From: Phlebotomus papatasi
Taxonomy: Eukaryota > Arthropoda > Insecta > Diptera > Psychodidae
Direction: 5' to 3'
Length of the DNA stretch: 64,000 nucleotides
Assembly (NCBI RefSeq): GCF_024763615.1
Contig: NC_077222.1
Span: 21,328,001-21,392,000 of the forward strand
In this document: piece by piece, positions 56,778 through 64,000 of the stretch
How positions within the stretch are numbered: position 1 is the first letter of the stretch
How the letters are laid out: every line of letters starts with the position of its first letter
Notes under the pieces: model-generated
The model's database searches: none
Told to the model about the DNA's origin: nothing
The model's input: only the letters and a program-made list of their open reading frames with translations
Position numbers and translations under genes: made by a program

Positions 56778-56988
56778 GGGGGAAATGGGGCGCCTTTGAA
56801 TTGCTACAGCTTTAAAATTGGGTTTTTTCTCCTATTTTTAAATGACACTGAACTTTAGATATAATTTAGCTCAAAAAACCAAATCCGAAGATGAATTATA
56901 TCATAATAAGGATCAATTGCATTAAAAAAATAGGAGGAAAAAGCTTAATTTTAAAGCTGCCCCATTTCAAAAGTGCCCCACTTCCGTC
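56778..56988. mobile_element. Family C MITE, TA-flanked
   Basis: Ends GGGGGAAATGGGGCGCCTTT and (complement) GACGGAAGTGGGGCACTTTT, TA at 56776-56777 and 56989-56990. Confidence 0.78.
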
Positions 56989-57255
56989 TAATAACCTAGC
57001 GAGTATCAAATGCTAACCGATTTCAATTCAGCGGAAAATACTCTGCTAACCTTAAACAAAAATTCGCGAGGCAGTGCCATTTCCATATATTTGGTTAGCA
57101 CTTTTTGTTCGGCGACTGCTGACTGGTCAGCACATTTTTGCTTATGGATTCAACAAAAATATGCTGATCACGCACCTTTTTTCAGCTAACTGTGCTCGCT
57201 GCGGACTTTCCCTAAAAACCGCAAGTTAATACCTCCAACCATTCTCTATCCAGTA

Positions 57256-57915
57256 GAGGAATTCTGTAACGGTATGACAATGTCGTACACTGAGAGAAAA
57301 ACGGGGGTTCGATTAACTTTTTTTGCTCATAACTTTAACACTTTTTAGGTGTAAAAATATATCAACATTTTTTAATGTTAATTTTACACCTTTTTGAGGG
57401 TAAAAATAACATGAAAAAAGGTAACTTTAACCCCTAATACACCTAAAAAGCATAATATTTACACAGATTTCGGATCAATACTGCAAGGTAAAATAAATAT
57501 TTCCGGAGTGTTATTTTAACTTTTTCGGATTTCTCTCAGTGTATGACAAATTTGATGTTTTTCTGTCGTGAATTTAGAAAGAACTAATCGAAAATCCGAT
57601 TCACATCAGTTACTAAGAGCTTCAGAGAACTGTTTACCGTGGCCATTCGATTCTCACTGGGCTTCAATGTTGTCCTGCTCCGGTAGGTGAATTCTGTAGC
57701 AGTATGACAACGTCATACGACAAATTTTCATGGTAAATTTTGGAGTAGAGCAACATTAAAACCTAGTGAGCATCTAATGGCCATTGTAAGGAGCTCTTTG
57801 AATCTTTCAGTAATTAATGTGAGACGGATTTTAAATTAGTTCTTCCGAATTTACCACATAAAAAATTAAATTTGTCATATGACATTCTCATTCATATTAT
57901 TACAGAATTCCGAAA
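57256..57915. repeat. Imperfect inverted repeat interrupted by a family D MITE
   Basis: GAATTCTGTAACGGTATGAC (57259) and GAATTCTGTAGCAGTATGAC (about 57690) are direct-like copies of one motif. The segment 57545-57680 matches, as its complement, 57715-57910 (blocks such as GTGAATTTAGAAAGAACTAA and TTAGTTCTTCCGAATTTACC). An inverted repeat of about 200-bp arms thus existed, and the family D element at 57288-57541 landed in its left arm. Confidence 0.65.
57288..57541. mobile_element. Family D MITE, single copy, TA-flanked
   Basis: A 254-bp element with CACTGAGAGAAAAACGGGGG at the left and TTTCGGATTTCTCTCAGTG at the right, TA at 57286-57287 and 57542-57543. Internally it carries the hairpin AACACTTTTTAGGTGTAAAA. 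It gives the monomer form of the dimers at 44644-45138 and 60459-60893. Confidence 0.82.
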
Positions 57916-57920
57916 GGACT

Positions 57921-58490
57921 ACGGAGAAAGTATAAGTAAATTCACAAAGAATAATTTTTAGTGATCGCTTAAAAAGTTTCTAAAGATTTTTCGACAGTGT
58001 ACTATCAGCAATTTAGTTTTGATTAACAATGCATAATTTTCTAAAGTTGTAAATTTGAAAATGTGACTTATGACTGTGAAATGGTCAATAAAATAAGCTA
58101 TTTCTGTCAGTCACAAAATAAGCCAAAAATTTATTGAAAGTGCGCTGCAGGTGTTAAGATATTTTAGTAAAATCCGGTTTTGATTTACTTATTCTTTGTG
58201 AAGAATATTTATTATTTCTAATGTGTTAATGGTTGTTATTTTAAGTGGTTACATGGGTAAAAAAAGGTAAAAAAGATTAAGAAAAACAGGGGTGACATTA
58301 TAACTTCTTTTGGATACTATCGAGTGTCGATCGTGAAAAATTTAAATGATTGCCTCACTTTTTGTAGCAATCATTTAAGACAGTCAAATTGAATGGTTCA
58401 ATAATGTTTAAAACTGTATCATTCACTAAATCTAACAGATACAGAATTAAAGATTCGATAGTATCGAAAAGTTATTATCCTACTTCGGCA
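57921..58490. other. Atpalpha intron, no other feature
   Basis: No repeat boundary or exon recognised. A short hairpin, AATGATTGCCTC with GTAGCAATCATT, lies at about 58346-58376. Confidence 0.4.
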
Positions 58491-58494
58491 TATC

Positions 58495-58996
58495 GCTCCT
58501 TGGAAATTACAAGGCGCCAACTAATTTTCGGCCATTTTGCAGGAGACAGCATGAAAGATTCAACTTTGTGTAAATAAGTATCTCAATTTTATGACTGAAC
58601 AAAAATAAGTTATTTCTTTTCAATTTGTATTAGCACTAATATAAACATAGAAACTTTTATATTTTTACCTTTCAAAATATGTTTTTTAAAGAGTTAGCTC
58701 CTTGTCGTTCTAAATGATGTGCAAATTTTGCTGAAATTAGAATGACAAGGGATCAACTTGCTTGAGTTAGTCCCCTGTTTCACAAAAATTTGAACGATGA
58801 ATATATGTATTTTGTGCCCCTTTACTTAAAACAAAATTATGAAAGTAATCGAAAAGATTAAAATTTTGAAAAACTTTTCTAATATCGAAATATAATGACT
58901 TATATCATCTGAAAATTTATTAAATTGTCTTTCTAAGTGCATTAGAATCTCAAAATCGCAAAAAAGTGAGTTGGCCCCTTGTAATTTCCAAGGAGC
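58495..58996. repeat. Alternating inverted copies of an AGTTGGCNCCTTGT motif
   Basis: A ~22-bp motif appears four times in alternating orientation: minus at 58495-58521 (CTCCTTGGAAATTACAAGGC then GCCAACT), plus at 58692-58713 (AGTTAGCTCCTTGTCGTTCT), minus at 58737-58758, and plus at 58969-58996. The outer pair is the better matched (27 bp). This may be a small transposon with a nested relative; no target duplication is evident. Confidence 0.6.
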
Positions 58997-60456
58997 AATA
59001 TTTTCTCATTTTTTTCAATATGATAATGAAAAATTATCTAATTTAGGCTCTTTTGCATATAAAAGTATAACATTTAAACAATATGTTCTGAAATTTTCAT
59101 TTAAAAATTAAAAAAAAAAAGAAATACAGCCGTTGAAGTCTGACTTTTAAAGACTTTTTTCTGGAAAAACAAACACTTCAGTGAGCAAGAAAATACTTGA
59201 AAGAAATTAAATTTAGATTCTTCGGAGCATTGTAAGTGAAGTTTGTATCTACCATGAAGTTTAGATCGTTCCCCGATAAAAAAAAATAAAAATTGTTCCT
59301 TGATATTTACTAATTACTTTTTGCAACATATGTTTCTTTAGTAACAAATGCAAGAGAGACGTTTTGCAAAATTAATTTTAAGAACAACTAATAATTTAAA
59401 AAAAAAAATGGGGTGACGATCATGGTCAATACATGCTTCACTATACCTTACAAGAAATTACCATTTTCTATGTATTTTACGCCATGTTTTGTTTTATAAT
59501 ATTAAGTTTTGATCAAGAAATTTTAAATTCTTTGTTCGGGGACTACTTTAACTCATTTGCGAAAAGTAAATATTTAGTTTTTTTTTTTATTTTAGATGAA
59601 TCGACTCAGTGATCTTGCTCACCGAAAATTGAGTTTTTTCTTCAAAAAAGGTCTTCGAAAATTAGGTCCAAGCGGCTGATTTTAAAATGAAAATTTCAGA
59701 AAATATAGCTTGAATGTTGTATTTTAATAATTTTTTATTACATTGAAAAACAATTTAGAGAAAATATGCTGTTTTTTTTAAAATTTTTTTTGACTCACGT
59801 AACCCATTAAATAATTACTGATCAGTAATGATTATTTTTAGTTAATAAGTAAATTTTTGTTTATAAAACCTCAAGTATTTAGCCAGTAATAACTACGTTC
59901 AGTTGAATCCCAAATTAATTAATTATATATGTAAATCAGTATTAACGTCGTATACGGTCAGTTAAAGATATAATGTTTATTTATTAAAGTTAACTATTTG
60001 ACTGATCAGATCAAAACTTTTTTTGGACTTAAAGTCTTGATTTGTATTCTAACTAAGATGAATGATTTGTTCCATAGATCCGGGTGATTTTGTCCTCCTG
60101 CTCTTAGTAAGGTTTTCCTTAATTCTATCACTTAAAAATGGTCTTCATCGATCGGGCATGGTTGATCGAATTGGTGAAGATTTACCGTAAGTGTTAGAGT
60201 GAAAGTAAGTGCTAGAGTTAAAGGAAAGCTTACGAACAGCAGGAGTGCATAGTTATCCGAATTTATGGTATTAGGAAGTATCAAATTTCTTTAAAGCTTT
60301 GAGTATTTTGAAGATTATTTAATTTTAGATAAAAAAAGTTACAGAAATTTGATTTTTTTTTAAATAAAAATATCGGAGAATAAGAAATGGTTTGAAAGAT
60401 CCATTTGAAGAATTCAATATTAAAGATTTATCCCAGGATTTAGCGATTTTGCTCTA
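58997..60456. other. Atpalpha intron, no other feature
   Basis: Very AT-rich intron. No repeat boundary recognised. Confidence 0.45.
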
Positions 60457-60458
60457 CA

Positions 60459-60893
60459 CACTGAGAAAAAAAGAGGGTGCGATTAACTTTTTTTCCTCAG
60501 AACTTTAACACTTTTCAGGTGTAAAAATATATCAACATTTTTTAATGTTAATTTTACACCTTTTTAAGTGTAAAATTAACGTGAAAAGGGATTAATTTAA
60601 TCACTAATACACTTAAAAAGGGTAATATTTACACCGATTTCGGATCAATAATGCAGGGTAAAATTCCGCCAACATTCCGGAAGTGTTAATTTTACCCTGC
60701 ATTATTGATCCGAAATCGGTGTAAATATTATTCTTTTTAGGTGTATTGGGTGTTAAAGTTACCCTTCTTTCATGTTGATTTTACCCTTAAAAGGTGTAAA
60801 ATTAACATTAAAAATGTTGATATATTTTTACACTTAAAAAGTGTTAAAGTTATGAGGAAAACAAGTTAATCGCAGCCTCTTTTTTTTCTTAGC
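60459..60893. mobile_element. Family D palindromic dimer, tail to tail
   Basis: The left copy runs 60459 to about 60668 (CACTGAGAAAAAAAGAGGGT onward), and the right copy runs in inverted orientation to about 60893. Here the copies meet at their other ends (GGGTAAAATTCCGCCAACAT / GGAAGTGTTAATTTTACCCT near 60656-60705), opposite to the 44644 pair, and both have lost the terminal bases at the junction. Confidence 0.8.
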
Positions 60894-61134
60894 TTCATGT
60901 CTACTACTGCCCCAGTTTCCCTCAATAATTTTTATATTATATAATTAATTTTATCCCTTTCTTACTTTGAGACTTGACAGTTTTTTTGTTGTTGAAAATC
61001 TTGCCGGAGTAAATTCCAGTTTTTTTTATCTTCATCTGGTTATCGTGTTTGGCAGAATAGAGGTCAATGTCTTTCAATTGTGGGATTGATAATAAATCTC
61101 CAATTTGTTTCTTTCCTAATTTGATAATCTCCAG

Positions 61135-61272
61135 TCTCGGCGCAAAATGGCGAAGGCAGCAAAGAAGGCGAAAGGAGATAATTTGGATGATTTGAAACAA
61201 GAATTAGATATCGATTATCACAAAATCTCTCCCGAAGAACTCTATCAGAGATTTCAAACACATCCAGAAAAT
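61135..61272 (+). CDS. Atpalpha: Na+/K+-ATPase alpha exon (SRRKM...HPEN)
   Basis: A 46-codon exon in phase 0, acceptor CTCCAG (to 61134), donor GTAAGT from 61273. It begins SRRKMAKAAKKAKGDNLDDL and ends LYQRFQTHPEN, matching insect Na+/K+-ATPase alpha (Drosophila has SRRKM...NLDDLKQELDIDFHKI). The lysine-rich stretch is the cytosolic N-terminal tail; the acidic NLDDLKQELD segment starts the cation-ATPase N-domain. The internal ATG at 61147 (MAKAAKK) could serve as a start for a shorter isoform if transcription began nearby, but SRRK in frame before it argues that this is an internal exon joined to 51388-51468. Confidence 0.95.
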
Positions 61273-61356
61273 GTAAGTGGAATGGAGGATGAAGGGTAAA
61301 TGGGGTAAATGGAGGGCTTAGGGATTAATAATTTTTCGCTAATTGGAATTTATTAG

Positions 61357-61623
61357 GGTCTCAGTCATGCTAAGGCCAAGGAGAATTTGGAACGAGATGG
61401 ACCGAATGCATTGACACCTCCCAAACAGACACCTGAATGGGTGAAATTCTGCAAAAATCTGTTTGGTGGCTTCGCCCTCTTGCTCTGGATCGGTGCAATT
61501 CTCTGCTTTATCGCCTATTCCATTCAGGCCAGCACGAGTGAGGAGCCATCCGATGATAATCTCTTTCTCGGTATCGTACTTGCCGCTGTCGTCATAGTTA
61601 CAGGCATTTTCTCTTATTATCAG
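61357..61623 (+). CDS. Atpalpha: Na+/K+-ATPase alpha exon (GLSHAKAK...FSYYQ), TM1-TM2
   Basis: An 89-codon exon, phase 0, acceptor TTATTAG before 61357, donor GTTTGT from 61624. It starts GLSHAKAKENLERDGPNALT, nearly identical to other insects, then TPEWVKFCKNLFGGF, TM1 (about ALLLWIGAILCFIAYSI), the extracellular loop QASTSEEPSDDN, and TM2 (LGIVLAAVVIVTGIFSYYQ). The loop is part of the cardiac-glycoside pocket: in standard (pig/sheep) numbering Q111, S119 and N122 are present. Intron 61273-61356 is only 84 bp. The pump exchanges 3 Na+ for 2 K+ per ATP across the plasma membrane. Confidence 0.97.
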
Positions 61624-61854
61624 GTTTGTGTCTGGCAATTCCTCCGTCTTGCAATCTCCTCTCACTCTCATGCCATATCTCACATGACCCAGTTTACAAT
61701 TAATTTTCCCAATGACATTGCTAATGTTACTCTAGCAAAAGAAAGAAGGAATCCTGTTTTGAGTGAGAGGAGAAAAAGTATTGATGGATAAGGAGGAAAA
61801 TTTCAAATGAAAAATTCAATTCTCATGGCATTTTGACATATTTTGTGATTGCAG

Positions 61855-62040
61855 GAATCAAAGAGTTCCAAAATTATGGAATCATTCAAGAACATGGTGC
61901 CCCAATTTGCAACAGTCATCCGCGAAGGTGAAAAACTCACTCTGCGTGCTGAGGATTTAGTGCTCGGTGATGTTGTTGAAGTCAAATTTGGCGATAGAAT
62001 ACCCGCTGATGTGCGCATCATTGAGGCTAGGAACTTTAAG
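61855..62040 (+). CDS. Atpalpha: Na+/K+-ATPase alpha exon (ESKSSKIM...EARNFK), actuator domain
   Basis: A 62-codon exon, phase 0, acceptor GATTGCAG (to 61854), donor GTGAGT from 62041. It reads ESKSSKIMESFKNMVPQFAT, then VIREGEKLTLRAEDLVLGD and VVEVKFGDRIPADVRIIEAR, the start of the actuator (A) domain, essentially invariant among insects. The next expected residues, VDNSSLTGES with the dephosphorylation motif TGES, are not found before 64000, so the following intron is at least 1.96 kb and the remaining ~75% of the protein lies outside the window. Confidence 0.96.
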
Positions 62041-62140
62041 GTGAGTTGTGCAAAAAATATTTGAAATTTTTATATAATGAAGGATTAAACCACTTTTGGT
62101 CACTTGAAGTACCCCTTATGGCCACCCCTGAATTACTTAA

Positions 62141-62665
62141 CCCTCTGACGGTGTTTTCTTTAATATGCGAAAAAAGTTCTAAAACAATGTTTTCTAGGAT
62201 AATTATGATCCAATAAAGTCGAAAAAAACCATCCATTCTTCATTATCTCTTTTAGTTTAAGCGCTAGGTGAGAAAATATAAAATTTTTTTGAAACTCTTT
62301 TTGCTTCTAAAATTCACATTTTTAGTTTATTCAAATTTTTTAAATAAAATATACAAAGTACAATGACATATCTTTCAGTAAAAAATAAATTTATTTTAGT
62401 CAGATAACTTTAAATCGGTATTTTTATGGAAATTGGAAATGAGTTTTTTTGCACAAATATTTTTTGTTGGTTTTTCTCTGACCTGTCACACAAAACTGTG
62501 AATAGCAACAAAACGAAGAGTCAAAATGAGTTCAAACTTTCAAGAGATGTTTATAAGACTATTACCGAGGACACTATAGCACTTTTAAATAAATAAAACC
62601 TTTATTGTCGCTGTAAATGTGATTTTTGTGAAGACCGCCTGGAGGCGGTCTTACCCGTTAGAGGG
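62141..62665. mobile_element. piggyBac-like MITE in an Atpalpha intron
   Basis: A 525-bp element flanked by TTAA (62137-62140, 62666-62669), with ends CCCTCTGACGG and (complement) CCCTCTAACGG. It is the inverse-orientation relative of 12523-13042 and matches it along its length, including GGTATTTTTATGGAAATTGG and GAGATGTTTATAAGACTA. It has the same GCCTGGAGGC palindrome near its right end. Confidence 0.88.
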
Positions 62666-62939
62666 TTAAAATTTAAGTTGCGATCCTAATAATTTCTCTT
62701 ACCCTGATTTTACCGGTTTAAAACCGTTTTGAACCGATTTATACATAACTCAAAAAAATCGTTGAAAATTGTTTAGGAGCAATACAATTGATTTTACGAT
62801 AAAAGTTGTTTATCAGGTTATAACCGGATTGTAACCGATTGACCATCGATTTGACCAATTTATAAAGCACTAAAAATATTTCCCTGAATATACCTTAGGA
62901 TGCTGCTTGGTAAAGCGGTACTGCGTCAAAGTGAATTAT
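62666..62939. other. Atpalpha intron with repeated AACCGGTT-like motifs
   Basis: ACCGGTTTAAAACCG, TTGAACCGATT, TAACCGGATTGTAACCGATT and, beyond the next element, AACCGATTGGAACCGGTTC (about 63591) form a loose set of repeats of unknown class. Confidence 0.4.
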
Positions 62940-63444
62940 CACACAGAAAAAAGTATTTTATAAAAATGTTCGTAAATGTTTATGAATTCCTATGGGAGAG
63001 TTACGAAACGCTCTTGAATCGTATAAGCCACAAAAAAGTTCGTAAAAGTTTGTACTTTTTTCACAAACATTGTTCGTAAAATGATCACTTGACGAGCATT
63101 TTTTTGTATTTTTACAAACATTTGTTCGTAAATGTTCGTAAACACACAAAAAATGTTCGTAAAATTTTGTCATTTGTTCGTAAATTTTTGTTTTCTTGTC
63201 GAACATTTTACGTACATTTACGAACAAATGACAAAATTTTACGAACATTTTTGTGTGTTTACGAACATTTACGAACAAATATTTGTAAAAGTACAAAAAA
63301 TGTTCGTCAGATCATGTTACGAACAATGTTTGTTAAAAAAGTACAAACTTTTACGAACTTGTTTGTGGATTATACGATTCACGAGCATTTCGTAACTACC
63401 CCATAAGAATTCACATACATTTACGAACATTTTTACAAAGTGTG
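62940..63444. mobile_element. 505-bp palindrome rich in TGTTCGTAAA motifs
   Basis: A long imperfect palindrome with ends CACAC...AAAAATGTTCGTAAATG on both strands and centre near 63195-63210. The motif TGTTCGTAA or its complement TTACGAACA occurs about a dozen times, in the left arm mainly as TGTTCGTAA and in the right arm mainly as TTACGAACA. Several 60-110-codon frames on both strands are products of this repetition, not genes. Confidence 0.8.
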
Positions 63445-63670
63445 CAGGAATACAACCGGCCTGTTTGATGGGCTGTCATGACACACTGCTGTGCCCTTAT
63501 TGGGATACTTTTTCAGGGGATGCATTAATAGACCCGACAGAGAGGCCTGAGTACAGCGATGATCTTTGACCTCTCTTCTAAATCTAAATCTAACCGATTG
63601 GAACCGGTTCAGAGTTACCAGAAATTTTAAGACATTTCCAAAAACCCCAAACTACCCTAATCATTTGAGA
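63445..63670. other. Atpalpha intron, possible SINE-like fragment
   Basis: GC-richer segment 63456-63580 ends in AAATCTAAATCTAACC, suggesting a retroposon fragment; A and B boxes are not recognisable. Confidence 0.3.
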
Positions 63671-63672
63671 TA

Positions 63673-63973
63673 TACGCACCGGTAAAAATAAAGGGGCCAA
63701 ATTGATCCAACAAATCAAAATGAAAGAATCACCAAGGATCCTTTGAAAGTTTCCTCCGGAATTAACGAACAAAAAAAATGATAAAGTCATCTTTGGTGTT
63801 TGCTCAGATGAGAGAAATATGGTATCAGTAATAAGTTCGTGATAAAACATAATCTAACGTGATAAATTTTCATACAAAATTTCAAGAGACACTAGTGATC
63901 CCTTCAAAGGTTCAAATATGATCCATCCTTTCGTTAAGGATCAATTTGACCCTTTTATTTATACCAGTGCGCC
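63673..63973. mobile_element. ~300-bp palindromic MITE near the right edge
   Basis: The left end CACCGGTAAAAATAAAGGGG, CCAAATTGATCC and the complement of the right end, CACTGGTATAAATAAAAGGG, TCAAATTGATCC, are inverted repeats of about 35 bp. GGATCC-like and CAAAGGATC motifs recur inside. No convincing target duplication. Confidence 0.65.
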
Positions 63974-64000
63974 CTTTAGAGCCTTTTTTAACCTCTGATC

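Noticed and set aside
62958..63406. 87-112-codon frames in the right-hand intron
   Set aside because: They translate the TGTTCGTAAA palindrome (repeated FVNVRK / FYEH peptides) and appear on both strands.

Overview
This window is AT-rich insect nuclear DNA, most likely dipteran and perhaps nematoceran (sand fly or mosquito). The lineage is inferred from one protein-coding gene and from the transposon types; it is not proven. The only host gene I can support is the 5' part of the Na+/K+-ATPase alpha-subunit gene (Atpalpha) on the + strand. Four of its coding exons are clear (51388-51468, 61135-61272, 61357-61623, 61855-62040). A fifth, very short alternative first exon (32340-32351, coding MSDK) fits by splice phase and position. 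If it is right, Atpalpha begins near 31 kb and runs past the right edge, with introns of about 19 kb and 9.7 kb. The rest of the protein, including phosphorylation and nucleotide-binding domains, lies beyond the window.

Almost everything else recognisable is transposon-derived. Left part (0.2-13 kb): a (TTCGGGATTTTGGCT)-type minisatellite, a decayed RNase H / zinc-knuckle tail of a non-LTR element, a hAT MITE with a perfect 8-bp target duplication, a 1.66-kb near-perfect palindrome made of two head-to-head Tc1-like half-elements, several copies of a ~200-bp repeat called family A here, a three-copy inverted/direct repeat, a nested insertion with a TTA duplication, and a TTAA-flanked piggyBac-like MITE. 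Middle (16-30 kb): a 402-bp palindromic element, a dense nested cluster of Harbinger-like MITEs (family B, 21.9-23.0 kb), an RTE-like reverse-transcriptase remnant beside a tRNA-derived SINE, and a TA-flanked pogo/Tc1-type MITE.

Within the putative first Atpalpha intron (32.4-51.4 kb), antisense to the gene, is an apparently intact CR1/L2-group LINE (about 36.8-42 kb) with an ORF1 protein (PHD finger, coiled coil) and an ORF2 protein (endonuclease plus reverse transcriptase, YADD). Around it are many TA-flanked MITEs, several joined end to end as palindromic dimers, plus a 460-bp palindrome with an 11-bp target duplication that carries hammerhead-ribozyme-like motifs. The second large intron and the intron after 62040 carry further members, including a second copy of the piggyBac-like MITE of 12.5 kb.

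No tRNA, rRNA, CRISPR or bacterial-type feature is seen. Most open reading frames under about 130 residues look like chance frames. The theme of the window is a housekeeping ion-pump gene with long introns acting as a reservoir of many young, often palindromic, DNA transposon derivatives.
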